Positions 36,696-47,463 of a DNA stretch of 64,000 bases are shown here, piece after piece (positions within the stretch are counted from its first letter, which is position 1; each line of letters begins with the position of its first letter). The DNA is taken from NCBI GenBank assembly GCA_021432635.1, contig MU270054.1, forward strand, positions 522,055 to 586,054. Reading direction: 5' to 3'. Origin of the DNA: Thozetella sp. PMI_491. Its lineage: Eukaryota > Ascomycota > Sordariomycetes > Chaetosphaeriales > Chaetosphaeriaceae. The notes under the pieces are model-generated. The model was not told the DNA's origin. It did no database searches and worked only from the letters and a program-made list of their open reading frames with translations. Position numbers and translations under genes: made by a program.

Positions 36696-37068
36696 ATGCA
36701 GTTCCAGAGCACTCTTACTATTCTTTCCTTGGCCGTTGCCTCTGTCCACGCCGGATTACAGATTACGGCCGACCATGAGACTGGCGTTGCCCTTCAGGAG
36801 GCCTGCGCAGTTGTAGAGTCGCACGTTGGCCTGGAGAAGCGAGACTGCAGATGGGGTAGCTGCGACAACTGCTACACAAATTTCTCGTATTGTATCGGGT
36901 GCAATGCGGGTCAGGGATTGTCTTGCGCCACTTGGTGAGCGCTTCGCATGCCTCCCCCAACCTCCCACTTTTGAGCTTTACTGTTTCTCAGAGTGCGTGG
37001 AAGGTGAAACCCAGAATATGGCTAACCATAGGTGCAGCCTCGCATACTGTGAGGCCAACTGCTGCTAA
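36696..37068 (+). CDS. Small secreted cysteine-rich protein (effector-like)
   Basis: Preferred exons are 36696-36909 and 36992-37068, 96 residues. The signal peptide is STLTILSLAVASVHAG. A Lys-Arg site (GLEKR) would release a mature peptide of about 45 residues with ten cysteines, starting DCRWGSCDNC and ending with an NCC motif. The intron is uncertain: the strong GTGAGC donor at 36936 gives a stop in every join that keeps the Cys-rich second exon, whereas the weak donor GTCAGG at 36910 keeps phase. It may therefore use a weak donor or be slightly damaged. I do not recognise a named family. Size, Cys density and Kex2-type site fit secreted effectors or antimicrobial-type peptides. Activity is unknown. 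Confidence 0.6.
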
Positions 37069-38042
37069 ACTTGTCCTATCTGCTCAACAGATGGGCGTTT
37101 CAGCACAGGTTTGTACATACGAACCAGCCCTTGGGTTGCCTCGTCTAACGTGGTACTAGGTGGGGATATGGGTCATCAAATGACACCGCATTTGGGAGAT
37201 GTTCAATTCAGCAAAGTTCAGATTGTAGTTTATGGTTTGGAAGATGGAAGGTTGAGATTTAAATTGTCTCAAGCTAGCGGTTGGACATAGTCGACCAAGC
37301 AGACAAGCACCCGATAGTTACAACTTGATGCTAGATTCAATATCTTAAACATTGATGCAGAGAGTTTGGTTTTGATTAGAAATTGTTGAACACAAACTTA
37401 TCGTATTCTAGTTTCGATAGCTATCCAACTCTCCCAGGTCAAATTTGGATCATCTCTCTTCGATGCCCATGCGTCGTCGTCCGACCTCATTGATCCCGTG
37501 ATCAAAGAATTTGACTATTAAAACCGGAAACCTTGTAAATGTGTGCGAAGGGTGCTCTTTCTCCACTTGTTTGTAGATTTACAGGTATTAGAGATTATTT
37601 TGATATCTAAATTTGGCTAGAATCTAGATACACAGCCCTAGTCATGGAAATGTTTCTTCATTTATAACTTGAGCTTAAGACGTGGCTATTTTATATTTTG
37701 CCCGGCATATCGCAGGTTTTGGGGGGTTGAATATATTCTTTGTGGCATTTATCATGGCCGGTGTTATTGCACCGGTGCCGTGACCAAGGATCCTTATATT
37801 AAACGGCACTGTTACCTTGCGTTCCCTGCGACCGACTCTCTCTATTTTATACGGATTTTAATGATCCGGCCGATTTCGAGTCTTTGTTGGCGAAATGCGG
37901 AGAATATCACGTGTTACGGAACAGACTTTCTGATTGCCGAGCCTGAATTGTACATCAGTCCCTTCGTGCTCGCGTGCGGGGACGACAGGCGCTCCGGGTC
38001 AGTTTGAGCAACCTTGTAAGAAACAAAGTTAAATACGTGACA
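37069..38042. other. Intergenic
   Basis: No gene supported. The frame at 37669-38007 begins upstream of the oxidoreductase start and shows no motif. Confidence 0.35.
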
Positions 38043-38970
38043 ATGATCGAAAAATCCATACTCGCACCCAGAGATGTTTGTTCTGATATTAACTACTTTC
38101 CTACCACTGTAAAGGTGATACGAACGAAAGACTGGGAGCCAAGATATCTTGGTGTCCGAGACGAAGGAACGAGGACAATGACGATTCACGATGCCCGCGG
38201 CGGCGAGGACCGCTTTGATCTCGACATTAATGGTTTCACATTCTTGAAGCTCCCAGTCAAAGAACGAAGTATAGAGAATGATGAAACCATCCGAAGCGAA
38301 TATTACCGAGAGCTCGAGAGCGTTTTGAAGACCCTGTAAAATTGCCGATTCGCAAAGTTATTAATCACTCTAGCGCTAACCAGTTATCAGAACCAGAGCT
38401 TCCAGAGTCCATATCTTCAACCACGTTATCCGGCGGTGCAGTGACTCTTCCAAAAAAGGGCAACTGGACGCTTTCGGGCGGTGGCAAGTCCCTCCGTCAG
38501 GCCACCCTCACGTCGACTACAGCGGGCGGCCCCAAGACCTGACCGGGACTCTCGAGGAGCTCAAATTCCCGCCGTTAATCCACGAACTATTTACCTGTGC
38601 CCGACGTTTCTCCATGGTCAACGTGTGGCGTCCCTTAGTCCTTGTCCAGCGGGACCCACTCGCCGTAGCAGACGCTGTAACGGTGCCGGAGAGTGACTAC
38701 ATTGTTCGCGAGAGGCAGTTCAGGTCTAGTGGTGTCAGGTCGGGAAACTATGTCCTCACACATCCGGAGCAACTGGATGCGACGGAGAGACACTCCTGGT
38801 ACTGGCTGAGTGATATGAGGCCCAGCGAGATTGTAGTGTTCAAGCAGTTAGACTCGGTACGCGATAAGCCGGGCTGGCGGTGCCCACACACGTCATTTGT
38901 GCTCCCTGGCACAGATGATCTGCCGCCGAGGGAGAGCATCGAGGTGCGCGCTGTTTGCTTTTGGGAATAG
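38043..38970 (+). CDS. AsaB/CmcJ-type oxidoreductase (fungal hydroxylase/desaturase family)
   Basis: Exons 38043-38335 and 38391-38970; 290 residues. The 55-bp intron (GTAAAA, GCTAAC, ATCAG) joins ESVLKTL to TRASRVHIFNHVIRR, exactly where the family has the strand and HTIRR box. Other family marks are DWEPRYLGVRDEG, MTIHDARGGEDRFDLDINGF, FSMVNVWRPL, QRDPLAVADA, WYWLSDMRPSEIVVFKQ and PPRESIEVRAVCFWE. A His-X-Asp pair (His138, Asp140 in HPHVDY) and a distal His264 (PHTSF) match the metal triad of 2-oxoglutarate/Fe(II)-type oxygenases. Relatives act in secondary metabolism. Length equals the usual 280-300 residues. No pathway partner is adjacent. Without the intron the gene looks broken. Confidence 0.85.
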
Positions 38971-39839
38971 AACAAATTTTGGACGTGGTAGCATCAAAGA
39001 AGACAGCGTTGGTCTACAAGTCTTCCGTGATGGTTGTTTGGGGACAACGCACCGTGCGGCGGCACGGCTCTAGGATGAATTTGCCGTCTTCTTCGTTTTC
39101 GTCACATGCTCATTATTAGTAATTTGTTATTGCTTCTTTATCCAACATAGGTTAACAATTCCGATTTAAAAAGTAGCCTCGCTGAAATTCTAGACCTTAG
39201 GTCGATGTTAGTGTCTGAGCTTCCCGTGTAGACAGGCGTTAAAGTTTTAGAGTCAAAGGTCTTAAGGCAGTTACTCAAGATATAAAGCGTACAAGCACCG
39301 GATGGTTAACTACACCTAATCTATGGTCAAACTACTAGATATAAGGACCGGGCCTAAACGAGAAAGATAAGGGCTATATAATAATAGATGGTTGTATATG
39401 TAGTCCTTAGATAGATAGGCTCGTCTCCAGCCTATTAAAGGGGGAGGGGGGTGTTAAAGAAGATATGACTTTGCCTAGCTTTACAGCCCGTGATAATACC
39501 TAATATATAAAGCCGCTTAAGTTCACTATTATCTATAGATATATTTATATTAGTTAATTAAGGTAAAAGGATGAAAAATAATATATACGATTTAGTATGT
39601 GAAAACAAGTGATCGACCCACTTGGGTGGTCGAGGCATTTGTGTATTAGGGCTCTCTTGTTAATACTCTTCCATAATTTATATATATTTAAAATTATAAA
39701 AAGACTAGCTCATATTGTAAAAGAAAATATATGTAAAATCCCTTATAGAGGCGTTTAAAGTATTATATCTTTAATAATAATAACCATACAACAGAAGGGA
39801 GGAGTCTGGCCTATATAAACGCGTGATATTCTTAAACGC
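38971..39839. other. A/T-rich, RIP-like repeat remnant
   Basis: 39290-39800 is rich in TATA and TAA with no open frames, as in mutated transposon DNA. It runs directly into the LINE relic. Confidence 0.45.
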
Positions 39840-40060
39840 ACCACCCAGAACACATAGACACCCACTCACTAGACCATCTCACTCTAATAGCTATAGCATG
39901 GAACTAATACCTCTGACATCGTGATATACTCGGCAGGGCTACTAAAACGACGCGAGTCTCGTGTTACAGTAGGAAGCGAGTAAAACATAGATAAAAGAGG
40001 CTCTTAAGCTCTGATCAAGGTAATAAGGATGAGGCGAGGCCCTGTAATAACAGTAAAAGA
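39840..40060 (+). mobile_element. Second, more decayed LINE relic
   Basis: Nucleotides share segments in the same order with 15320-15480: GCATGGAAC, TACCT, the block around CTACTAAAACGACGCGAGTCTC and TAAGCTCTGATCA. The difference is mostly transitions. Translation is full of stops. It is the same retroelement family as the copy near 15.4 kb. Confidence 0.55.
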
Positions 40061-40305
40061 GTATATTAAGTTAGGTTGACTAAGGAGTATTAAGGAGTGT
40101 TGGTAGCGACCGGGATGATCTATATTACCAACCGTGATGAAGCAAAAGAAAAGAACGCTGTCTACAGTCTTACATGAAAAAAAAGAGGCGCTGTCTCATG
40201 TGATAAAGCTAACCTGGTCTCTGGCTATGCTAAGAGAGATCGTCCAGCCAGGGTGTAAAAACTGGACCTGGCACCCTCCCCGAGGTCAATATTTGCCATA
40301 TAAAC

Positions 40306-40383
40306 TGGCCTTATGGTGTAGTGATAACATGTTATGATTCTAAAACTGCAAGATCATGGGTTTGATTCCTTCCTGGGTCTTTC
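40306..40383 (+). other. tRNA-like sequence (pseudo-tRNA or SINE head)
   Basis: A TGGTGTAGTGATAACATG segment resembles a tRNA D-arm/A box, and GGGTTTGATTCC 37 bp later resembles a B box. A TCT triplet sits at the anticodon position. The anticodon stem does not pair, so a working tRNA is unlikely. The location among retroelement relics fits a tRNA-derived SINE or pseudogene. Confidence 0.4.
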
Positions 40384-41432
40384 ATTGTACTTTGCCCTTT
40401 GTTGAGGGGTAGTTAAAGTACCGTCTTACTTTATTTTATTATAAGTCGACTTGAGCCGCTGCATGTCCATGCATGTGCAATTTACTCCGAGACTGACCTG
40501 CCACTCACAGACAAAGCAAGCCAGGGCTAACAAGGGTCTTCACACACGGTGCAAACCCTATCAATCCCAACACTGAACGCCTGCTTGATTTGCATACCTT
40601 GTTCACTAATGGGCCAAAGGTTAATACTTGATAATAAAGCTGAGGTTGCTAATAATTTAGGAGGCATTGAAGTGTGGTAGATTGGAAACTTTTCCTTTCG
40701 GCTTCTTGATAAAGCGGTCACTAAAGACCGCCTAATTATATGCTAACTGATATAGGTTATTGTGACAATGCTTTACTATGTCTGTCGCATATCCTATGTG
40801 TGTGCAGTCAACTAGTACTAGTTCATTGAGCAACGTGTAAGTCAGATGGTCTTGTTTGCTGCGACGGCATCTGGAGGCCTAATACTAGCGAGGACTACCA
40901 GTTTTTACTTAGGATTTTTGGTAGCGCTTTTTATAGTAGAAAAAGTGTCACATTGGTTTTGTCGACTCAACTTAAAAAGGGGGCAATCTTGTCTATACTC
41001 TACATTGGGTCTCTATAAACCTAATTGGCAAAGAGGTTAAAAAATCAAACTCGAACTTGATCGCGGAAATGCCTGCGTCTAGTTACAAGAAGGCAGCGGT
41101 AGAGTGTTGTATATGAGTGAGCAGTATATCATAGCATTATTGTACGGCCCAAAAGCGCGTGTAGAGGAGAGCAAGCTGCTCGCAGCTTATATATTAACCC
41201 ACTGGCTTGGATCAGCCAGACCCCTGACCAGCTACCCTAAGAAAAGCGGGCACGCTATAATCACATAGAGAAAGTTAAATATCGGCGCTTATTTAGCACC
41301 TTTTCGGCTTTTTACTAGGCTAGTCGAATGTATACTAAAGGTGTCTAAAATTAGTAATACTTTGAGTTTTTAAAATGCTAGTTGAAGTAAAACAATTGAT
41401 TGTTTATAAGCTAATAGCTGAACTTTGTTTTA
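40384..41432. other. Intergenic, no gene seen
   Basis: Only short frames without motifs; A/T-rich. Confidence 0.35.
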
Positions 41433-41546
41433 GTCTAGACTTAGAGATCTGGTCTAGAATTAGGAGTCTAGTCTGGGATTAAAGGTCCGGTCTAGAATTA
41501 GGGGTCGGATCTAGACTCAAGGGACCGCTTTAACATAAGGGATCCG
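41433..41546. repeat. 19-bp minisatellite, six imperfect copies
   Basis: Successive 19-bp units share the pattern GTCTAGAATTAGGGGTCNG. Units 1-5 are clear and unit 6 is degenerate. The repeat lies in gene-free DNA about 550 bp before the aspartic protease gene. Confidence 0.75.
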
Positions 41547-42100
41547 GTCAGCTGGTTACGACGGCTGAAAGTGTGGCTGATTCAATATCATTCGATTGGC
41601 AGTAGTTTATAAGGTGGCTGTTCTACTCTTTGTTCCCTACCGGTATCATGCTATAAGACCAAGCTGCCTCGCTTACAATACCCAAGTTTGGTTGAGTATG
41701 GTGTTTAGATTTAGACGGTCCCTACATTCGTAGAAACTTTATGCAAAAGTGACGGTTTCCCGAGCCAGCGGTTCTCTCCTTTGTTCCTAGCACCGCCACA
41801 TGAGGTAGGAATATGCTCGAGACCGAAAAATAGCTTGCACGACTGGAAAAAGATGAACGAGGCTGCCCCTCGTCGACCAATTATCTCACATCTCTAAGAA
41901 TTTCGATACTGTTAGTTTGTGTGATAGCTCTGTGCAGCAGATTATGACCTCAGAATCATAGGAATATTGATCTGTCATCCCCGCCGACCCCTAACAGTGG
42001 CGTGGGGGCATATTTACGATGGGTTTAAATACAGATTCCAGTCCGCATCTTCTCATCTCTGTAGCCATAGAAAGAGCCTTTCAAACTATTGCAGTCCGCC

Positions 42101-43354
42101 ATGTTCACCATAATCAATACCCTTTCCCTCGCCGCTATGGCTGGACAGCTCGGCCTGGCCACTGCAACGCCGATTCTCGACCGCTCACCAAACAGCTTTA
42201 CGGTTGCACAAGTCCCGAATGTGGGGTTTAAGCGATCTGGCCTCCTTGAGGTCGCCAAGACACACCTGAAGTTTCGTAAGCCCATACCGGGTAAGCTGCA
42301 AGGAGCCCTTATTAGACGGCAGAGCAGTGGTAGTGTTGTGGCGAGCCCGCAGCCATATGACCTTGAGTATCTCTGCCCAGTCTCTGTCGGCACGCCTGCG
42401 CAAGTCGTCAATCTCGACTTTGACACTGGGTCAGCCGACCTCTGGATCACTAGCCCTCTCGGGTCGACAATAACAGGTCAAAAGGCATATCATCCTATAG
42501 CCAGCAGGACATCATCTCTATCGCCGAATATTTGGTCTATTACCTACGGTGATGGGTCATCTGCCACAGGCGCCGTGTTCAAAGATGTGGTACAAATTGG
42601 CGGAGTCTCGTATGCTAAGCAAGCGGTCGAGGTTGCCGTTATCGAATCCGACTCGTTTCTCCAGAATCCGGCCGTGTCCGGGTTATTAGGCCTCGCATTC
42701 AGCTCCATCAACCAAGTTCAACCTACGAAACAAAACACCTTCTTTGACAATATAAAACCAACTCTAGCAATGCCAGTATTTGGCGTAAACCTCAAGTATA
42801 ATGCTTGTGAGTCTCTTACTATACTTATTCTCTGAAATAGACTACTAAATTCTTGGTTAGCGGGCTCGTACGATTTTGGTTTTATTAACCCAGCTGTGAA
42901 CACTAGTTCCCTAGCAAATACAACAGTCGACAGCAGTCAAGGCTTTTGGGGTTTTACTGCCTCTGGTTACCAGATTGGGTCTGGTGAAGTGAGCAACATC
43001 TCTCTCACCGGTATCGCAGACACGGGAACTACCTTACTATATCTGCCTGTCGCCGTTGTTCAAGCTTATTATAGCAACATTGCCGGAGCTGCTGATAGCT
43101 CTAATAATGGTGGCTGGGTATTTCCTTGTAATGCCGCTTTGCCTTCCTTTACATACCGCATCGGCAATACCGGCTTCACGATCCCGGACAAATATCTCAA
43201 CTATGCACCAATTGGCGACGGAACTTGCTTTGGGGGGATACAGGACGATAGCTCCATTGGATTTTCTATCTTTGGAGATATAGCGCTTAAGGCGGCATAT
43301 ATTGTCTTTGATGGCAGTGTACCACAGCTTAGATGGGGTGCAAAGACTCTCTGA
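42101..43354 (+). CDS. Secreted pepsin-like aspartic protease (A1 family)
   Basis: Exons 42101-42806 and 42861-43354; 399 residues. The 54-bp intron (GTGAGT...GGTTAG) is phase 1. A signal peptide (LSLAAMAGQLGLATA) and a basic propeptide of about 55 residues end near LIRRQ. The two catalytic aspartates are Asp108 in LDFDTGSADLW and Asp289 in GIADTGTTLLYLP. The flap tyrosine lies in ITYGDGSSATG and a Cys pair is present near the C-terminus (FPCNA, GTCFGG). It ends SIFGDIALKAAYIVFDG, as in aspergillopepsin/penicillopepsin. It acts outside the cell at acidic pH. The ATG at 42101 is used because it starts the signal peptide. Confidence 0.93.
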
Positions 43355-43768
43355 ATAGTTCAATCAAAATAATAATAAAGAGTAAAATAAAGGCCTGTGC
43401 GCTTTTATTGCCGCTGGTTGTGACTTGAGCGAGAGTAAGAAGGCTGATGGCTATAAATGCGGAGCTACGCCCTATAACTAACATGGTCCTCCAAGAGTTA
43501 TCCTATGTATAAGATCTCAATCCTTACAGATAAGGGAATGCTTCGTGCCGTGTCAGGCGTAGCATCATCAACCGGGAACACAGTGGAACAGATTGCCGTG
43601 AGCTTCGAGGTAGGAAGCCGCGGGACCGTCTCCCAGGTAGCCAATAAGTGACACCCGACAAGAACTTCTTCCCTTATCCCTTTTCGACACGAACACCAAC
43701 CCTAATTTGTGCTGTGTGATATAGAGGACGTGGCGGAAAACGCGGGATCTAGAATTACCCTAATGTAA
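43355..43768. other. Short intergenic region
   Basis: Nothing supported between the protease and the decayed gene. Confidence 0.35.
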
Positions 43769-44670
43769 AAAGACGACGACTTCCTCGACTGCTTGGCCAC
43801 TAGTGCAGTAGACGTGGCCTTTAACATTATGGAGAACAAGAACTTCGGCTTCACCTCTGGGCAGTGGAGTGTCGACGTCGACCGGCCCCGGCAGCATGAG
43901 AAGAGTGCTCCCATGGATGTCGCCATCCCAGTGAAGCTCACTCGAATGGAGGACCGTCTAGAGAAGTCTTCATCTCGACCAAGCCGGAGGTGAAGCAGGC
44001 AGTGGACGGCGGTGCAGGATGTTCCTTCTTGTCGTCCGCTTGTCAGGCTGATCTCATGACTGGCCTGACGAAGGGCTGGGGCCAGCAGGACGATATATTC
44101 ATGTGCAACGCCCTGGCGCTTGATTCCATTCCACCCAGCTGCGTCGATTCCTTCGGCTACGCTCGCCAAGATATCATGTGTTTGTACTCTTTACCTCCTT
44201 CTGTACGCAGAGGTTCGACCGCGAGCATCGATTTTCTGGTCATCTTAGGCAGTCTTTGACGGCAAATTTCTGGCAAACTCTACGATCGCATCGGCCCAGG
44301 TGAGCAGCTCGCAGTAGCCCTACTCGTGGCGCATCGGCATCGAGTATCACGCCCCGGGCAGTGCGGAAGCATATGCCATCGCCGCCAACAGGACTTTCCT
44401 TGTCGCTAATGTATGGGGCTACAGCGCTAGCGCCAACTCTGGCATCCGCAAGACACTCGATGTCTCATTCGCGTACCTTTTGTCGGGATCAGCTTATTCG
44501 CCGTCACCGCCGCCTGGATCGAGCACCACGACTACAATCTCGACTGCCATGGCTACTGGCTCGACTGCAACTGTGATTTTCACTACGGGAACGATGAGCA
44601 CTGCGACTAGGCTATTGCCAGGGAGGTGTACAGTCTTCAGGCGCTGGGAGCGTTTGTTTCTTGGGTAGCA
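43769..44670 (+). pseudogene. Decayed 3' part of a secreted Ser/Thr-tailed protein
   Basis: A coding-like frame starts DDDFLDCLATSAVDVAF and runs to MEDRLEK near 43970. There a one-base deletion shifts it to VFISTKPEVKQAVDGGAGC, ACQADLMTGLTKGWGQQ and DSIPPSCVDSFGYARQD. A likely intron (about 44176-44245) leads to AVFDGKFLANSTIASAQ, interrupted by TAG at 44315 (CAG to TAG type). The frame then reads YSWRIGIEYHAPGSAEAYA and a Ser/Thr/Pro tail. It lacks a start and upstream exons. I do not recognise the family; Cys spacing and the tail suggest an extracellular protein. It sits between a protease and a LysM relic. Confidence 0.6.
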
Positions 44671-45415
44671 ACTGCCTGATGATGGTAGCGAGGAGAAAGG
44701 AGAGAAGCCGAGTAGTGAATGGTAGAAGAGAACTAGATATTATGTCTCCCAGATCGCCTTGTAAATTCTAAACCTTTTCCAGCTGGTTCGAGACCGTGTG
44801 CACGTCCAGTAACGCCATGCCAAATTGCTTGATAGTGGGAGAGGCTGTCATGCAGGTGAACAGGTCTGGGACAACAGCGGACAGCATTCCTCGCACATCC
44901 TGGCCAGTGGAGCGAGCGGCTGTAGAGTGGCTATCGAGTTCAGTCGGTCTCTGTTCTCCTAGGCAATCCCCGCGGTCTTCGGAGTCATGCCGCATATCCG
45001 TACTGGCGTACATCGGATTCTTCGGACCGAGACGGCTCAAAGCCGAAGACTTTTATCGACAAAGAAAGCAGGTGACCTCGGTTCTCTACTCGGAGCCTGC
45101 GATGCATGTAATTACCTGGAACTTTTGATCACCAACGGCGGCGACCAATTCTAGCATGTGACCCACCGGCTTGCCAGGGGCCACAATTCGCTTGCACTTG
45201 CTTTTGTCTGGCAAAAGCCTGGGTTTCTTATAAGTGCATAGGTACCTGTTTAGAACCCATTGCCCAAGTTGGCTTGCTGTTGGAGGGTGGGTCAGCAGCA
45301 ACCAACATAAACGGATAACTGCCTAATGTGATAGATACCCCTGTGGGTCTGCAAGGCGAGTTCATCATACCACACCAGAATTACATGTCACCAGAATTTG
45401 AGAAGGTAGACTGAG
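44671..45415. other. Intergenic
   Basis: No gene supported. Frames of 90-110 codons on both strands at 44768-45128 lack motifs. Confidence 0.35.
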
Positions 45416-45703
45416 CAGCAATCGGCGACTGTGAAACCCTCGACTAAATCAAACTACGGCATCACCGCAGATCTCGTGGAGGAGTGGAATGCGGGAGTGG
45501 CTGGCAAGAGCTGCAGCCTGCTCCAGGCTGGCGCGTACGCATGTGTCCATGTTGTCGGTTATGGGCAACCTGCGACAGCGACGCAAGGCAACGGCATGGC
45601 CACCCCAACCCCGATACACTATGCCAATCAATCCCACTGTGACGACTTTGAATGGCCTAGGGGCATGGCAGTTCAAGGGCTAGGAGTCTCGCTCATTGTT
45701 TGA
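45416..45703 (+). pseudogene. LysM-domain protein remnant
   Basis: IGDCETLD is followed by an in-frame TAA (45445) and IK. After a one-base frame change the sequence reads NYGITADLVEEWNAGVAG, KSCSLLQAGAYACVHVVG, then a Pro/Thr linker (ATPTPI) and SHCDDFEWP, the start of a second repeat. This is the GD.C..I...YGIT..DL..WN pattern of fungal chitin-binding LysM modules. No signal peptide or complete module survives. LysM proteins of fungi bind chitin and shield hyphae or dampen host recognition. Here the gene is dead. Confidence 0.75.
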
Positions 45704-45710
45704 GATGCAC

Positions 45711-47463
45711 GTGAGGTGCATGCGTGAGGCTATAAATAAAGGCGGATCGTATTCGGCCCGCTTCATGGCATTTATTCCGCACTGTGAGACGACAAGACGC
45801 CCACTTCTCTGAACCGCGAGGTTTATTTCTTGATCTAGTTAAGGATAATACCGTGGTTCCTCAGCCTCAAATACCAGCGTCTTCGTCTATAAATCGGTTC
45901 CTGTTCTTCACTCGCTTGTACGGGTCTCTTCGTACCTTGAAAATAACCGCCAAATACCCCTATCCTTGCACCGATCGGAGGAATAATTATCAAGAATGGT
46001 GAATCCACGTCAGTAGGCAGACGGAATTGCCTCAAGCCAATAAGTTGCCTCAGCTATAATTTCAATTCCCTTTATAGAGGCCAAGTCGGATTAGGAACTG
46101 GCTACTTTATCTTTGAACCGGTTGGCGAAGGCCAAAGCGAAGGCCAAATGCGATTTTTATTTTTTGCCCCGGATACATTCGAAGCCATCATTTAGCATAG
46201 ACTTGACTTTGCCTAAGGACATGGACAATGCTGAAAACAAACGAGGCAGAAATTTCCAGAAATACCTGCTTCTAACATCGAAACTGGATATGAAGCATTT
46301 TCCTACGTCTAGGAGAGCCCTGAAGGCACAACGCCGATTTTCTGCTCTAGTGTGAAATCCAGGTGACGCAAACCCAAACAGCTCGAGATCTCCCCGCCGA
46401 ACCCCCCCTTAAAAAGCGCTAGATCTAAGTGGATGCAATATGTATCAATCAACAAAGCATGACCAAAAAGGCACAACAGGTACAACAGATGGGACGAGTC
46501 TATGGTAGCGCAGTCCAAACACTAGTCTAGCTCGGCGACGATTCCCTAGAAATCACAGGTACTCTTGAGAAACTCCAGTCTGGCTACGATCCCCCGCACT
46601 GCATTTGACTGGACGGGGGCAGAAGTCGCATGGGACTCCCCATCATCTTCTGTTTCCAGCTAGAAAGGAGTGTTAAATCCAAAATCGAAGGCCCTGGCGA
46701 AGAACATTAGATGGCGTGAGAAGTGGGTACTATTCAGAGCTGTGGCCATCTATGGGGCCTTCGCAGACCTTCACTCTTGCGAAACAGCGTCACAGGGGTT
46801 CTAGCGGAGCACCGAAGCTCACAGTTCGCTTCGCTCGGCGCCGGGGCTCTCCCCCAAGAGCTGAACCGCGCCATTACGTAGTGTAACGCCACCAGATAAA
46901 GAAGCGCAAAAACTGCGGACGCTTACTTCATTCAGCATACAGCTCTGACATCGTGCGGCAGCCACGCAAATATTGCATCACTAGATGCATATACGAGACA
47001 AGCTGTATTATCATGATTGGTGCACTTGTCTTAATCTCCTGACGGCGGCAGAATTGAAAGAGTACGAAGGTTACACTGCAGCCACAGCAGGGTCTTTCCG
47101 CCGAAGCCACCTAAAATATTGGGACAATATCAAATCGGTCTCAAAAAAACAGTAAGGGACTAAGTCTCCCCGAGGATGTCTAGTTGCGCTGTGTTGTCTA
47201 GAGCATGTATCTTACAAAGTGCGAACCGAGATATGGTCTCGCGTGCGGGGTGGGTCGGTATTTTAGGAGTATGTAATGCAACAGAATTCTATGCAGCCAG
47301 TCAGCAAGTCCATATCAAGATCCCCATCGATAATATGGTGCTGTAGTCCTATAAATAAGCGCTGGCCTTGGCACTTTGATCTAGACCAGTAAACTCATTA
47401 GCCTAGCATATTCTATTACAGATACCTCCGATCCCATACTAAGCCGAGTTCCGTTATTAAGCT
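45711..47463. other. Intergenic
   Basis: No gene supported. The 3' end holds the WSC gene promoter with TATAAATA at 47350-47357, about 110 bp before its ATG. Confidence 0.4.
47350..47357 (+). promoter_or_regulatory. TATA box of the WSC gene
   Basis: TATAAATA lies about 107 bp upstream of the ATG at 47464. Confidence 0.6.

Noticed and set aside
41433..41546. CRISPR-like array
   Set aside because: Units are contiguous 19-bp tandem repeats without spacers, and the genome is fungal.
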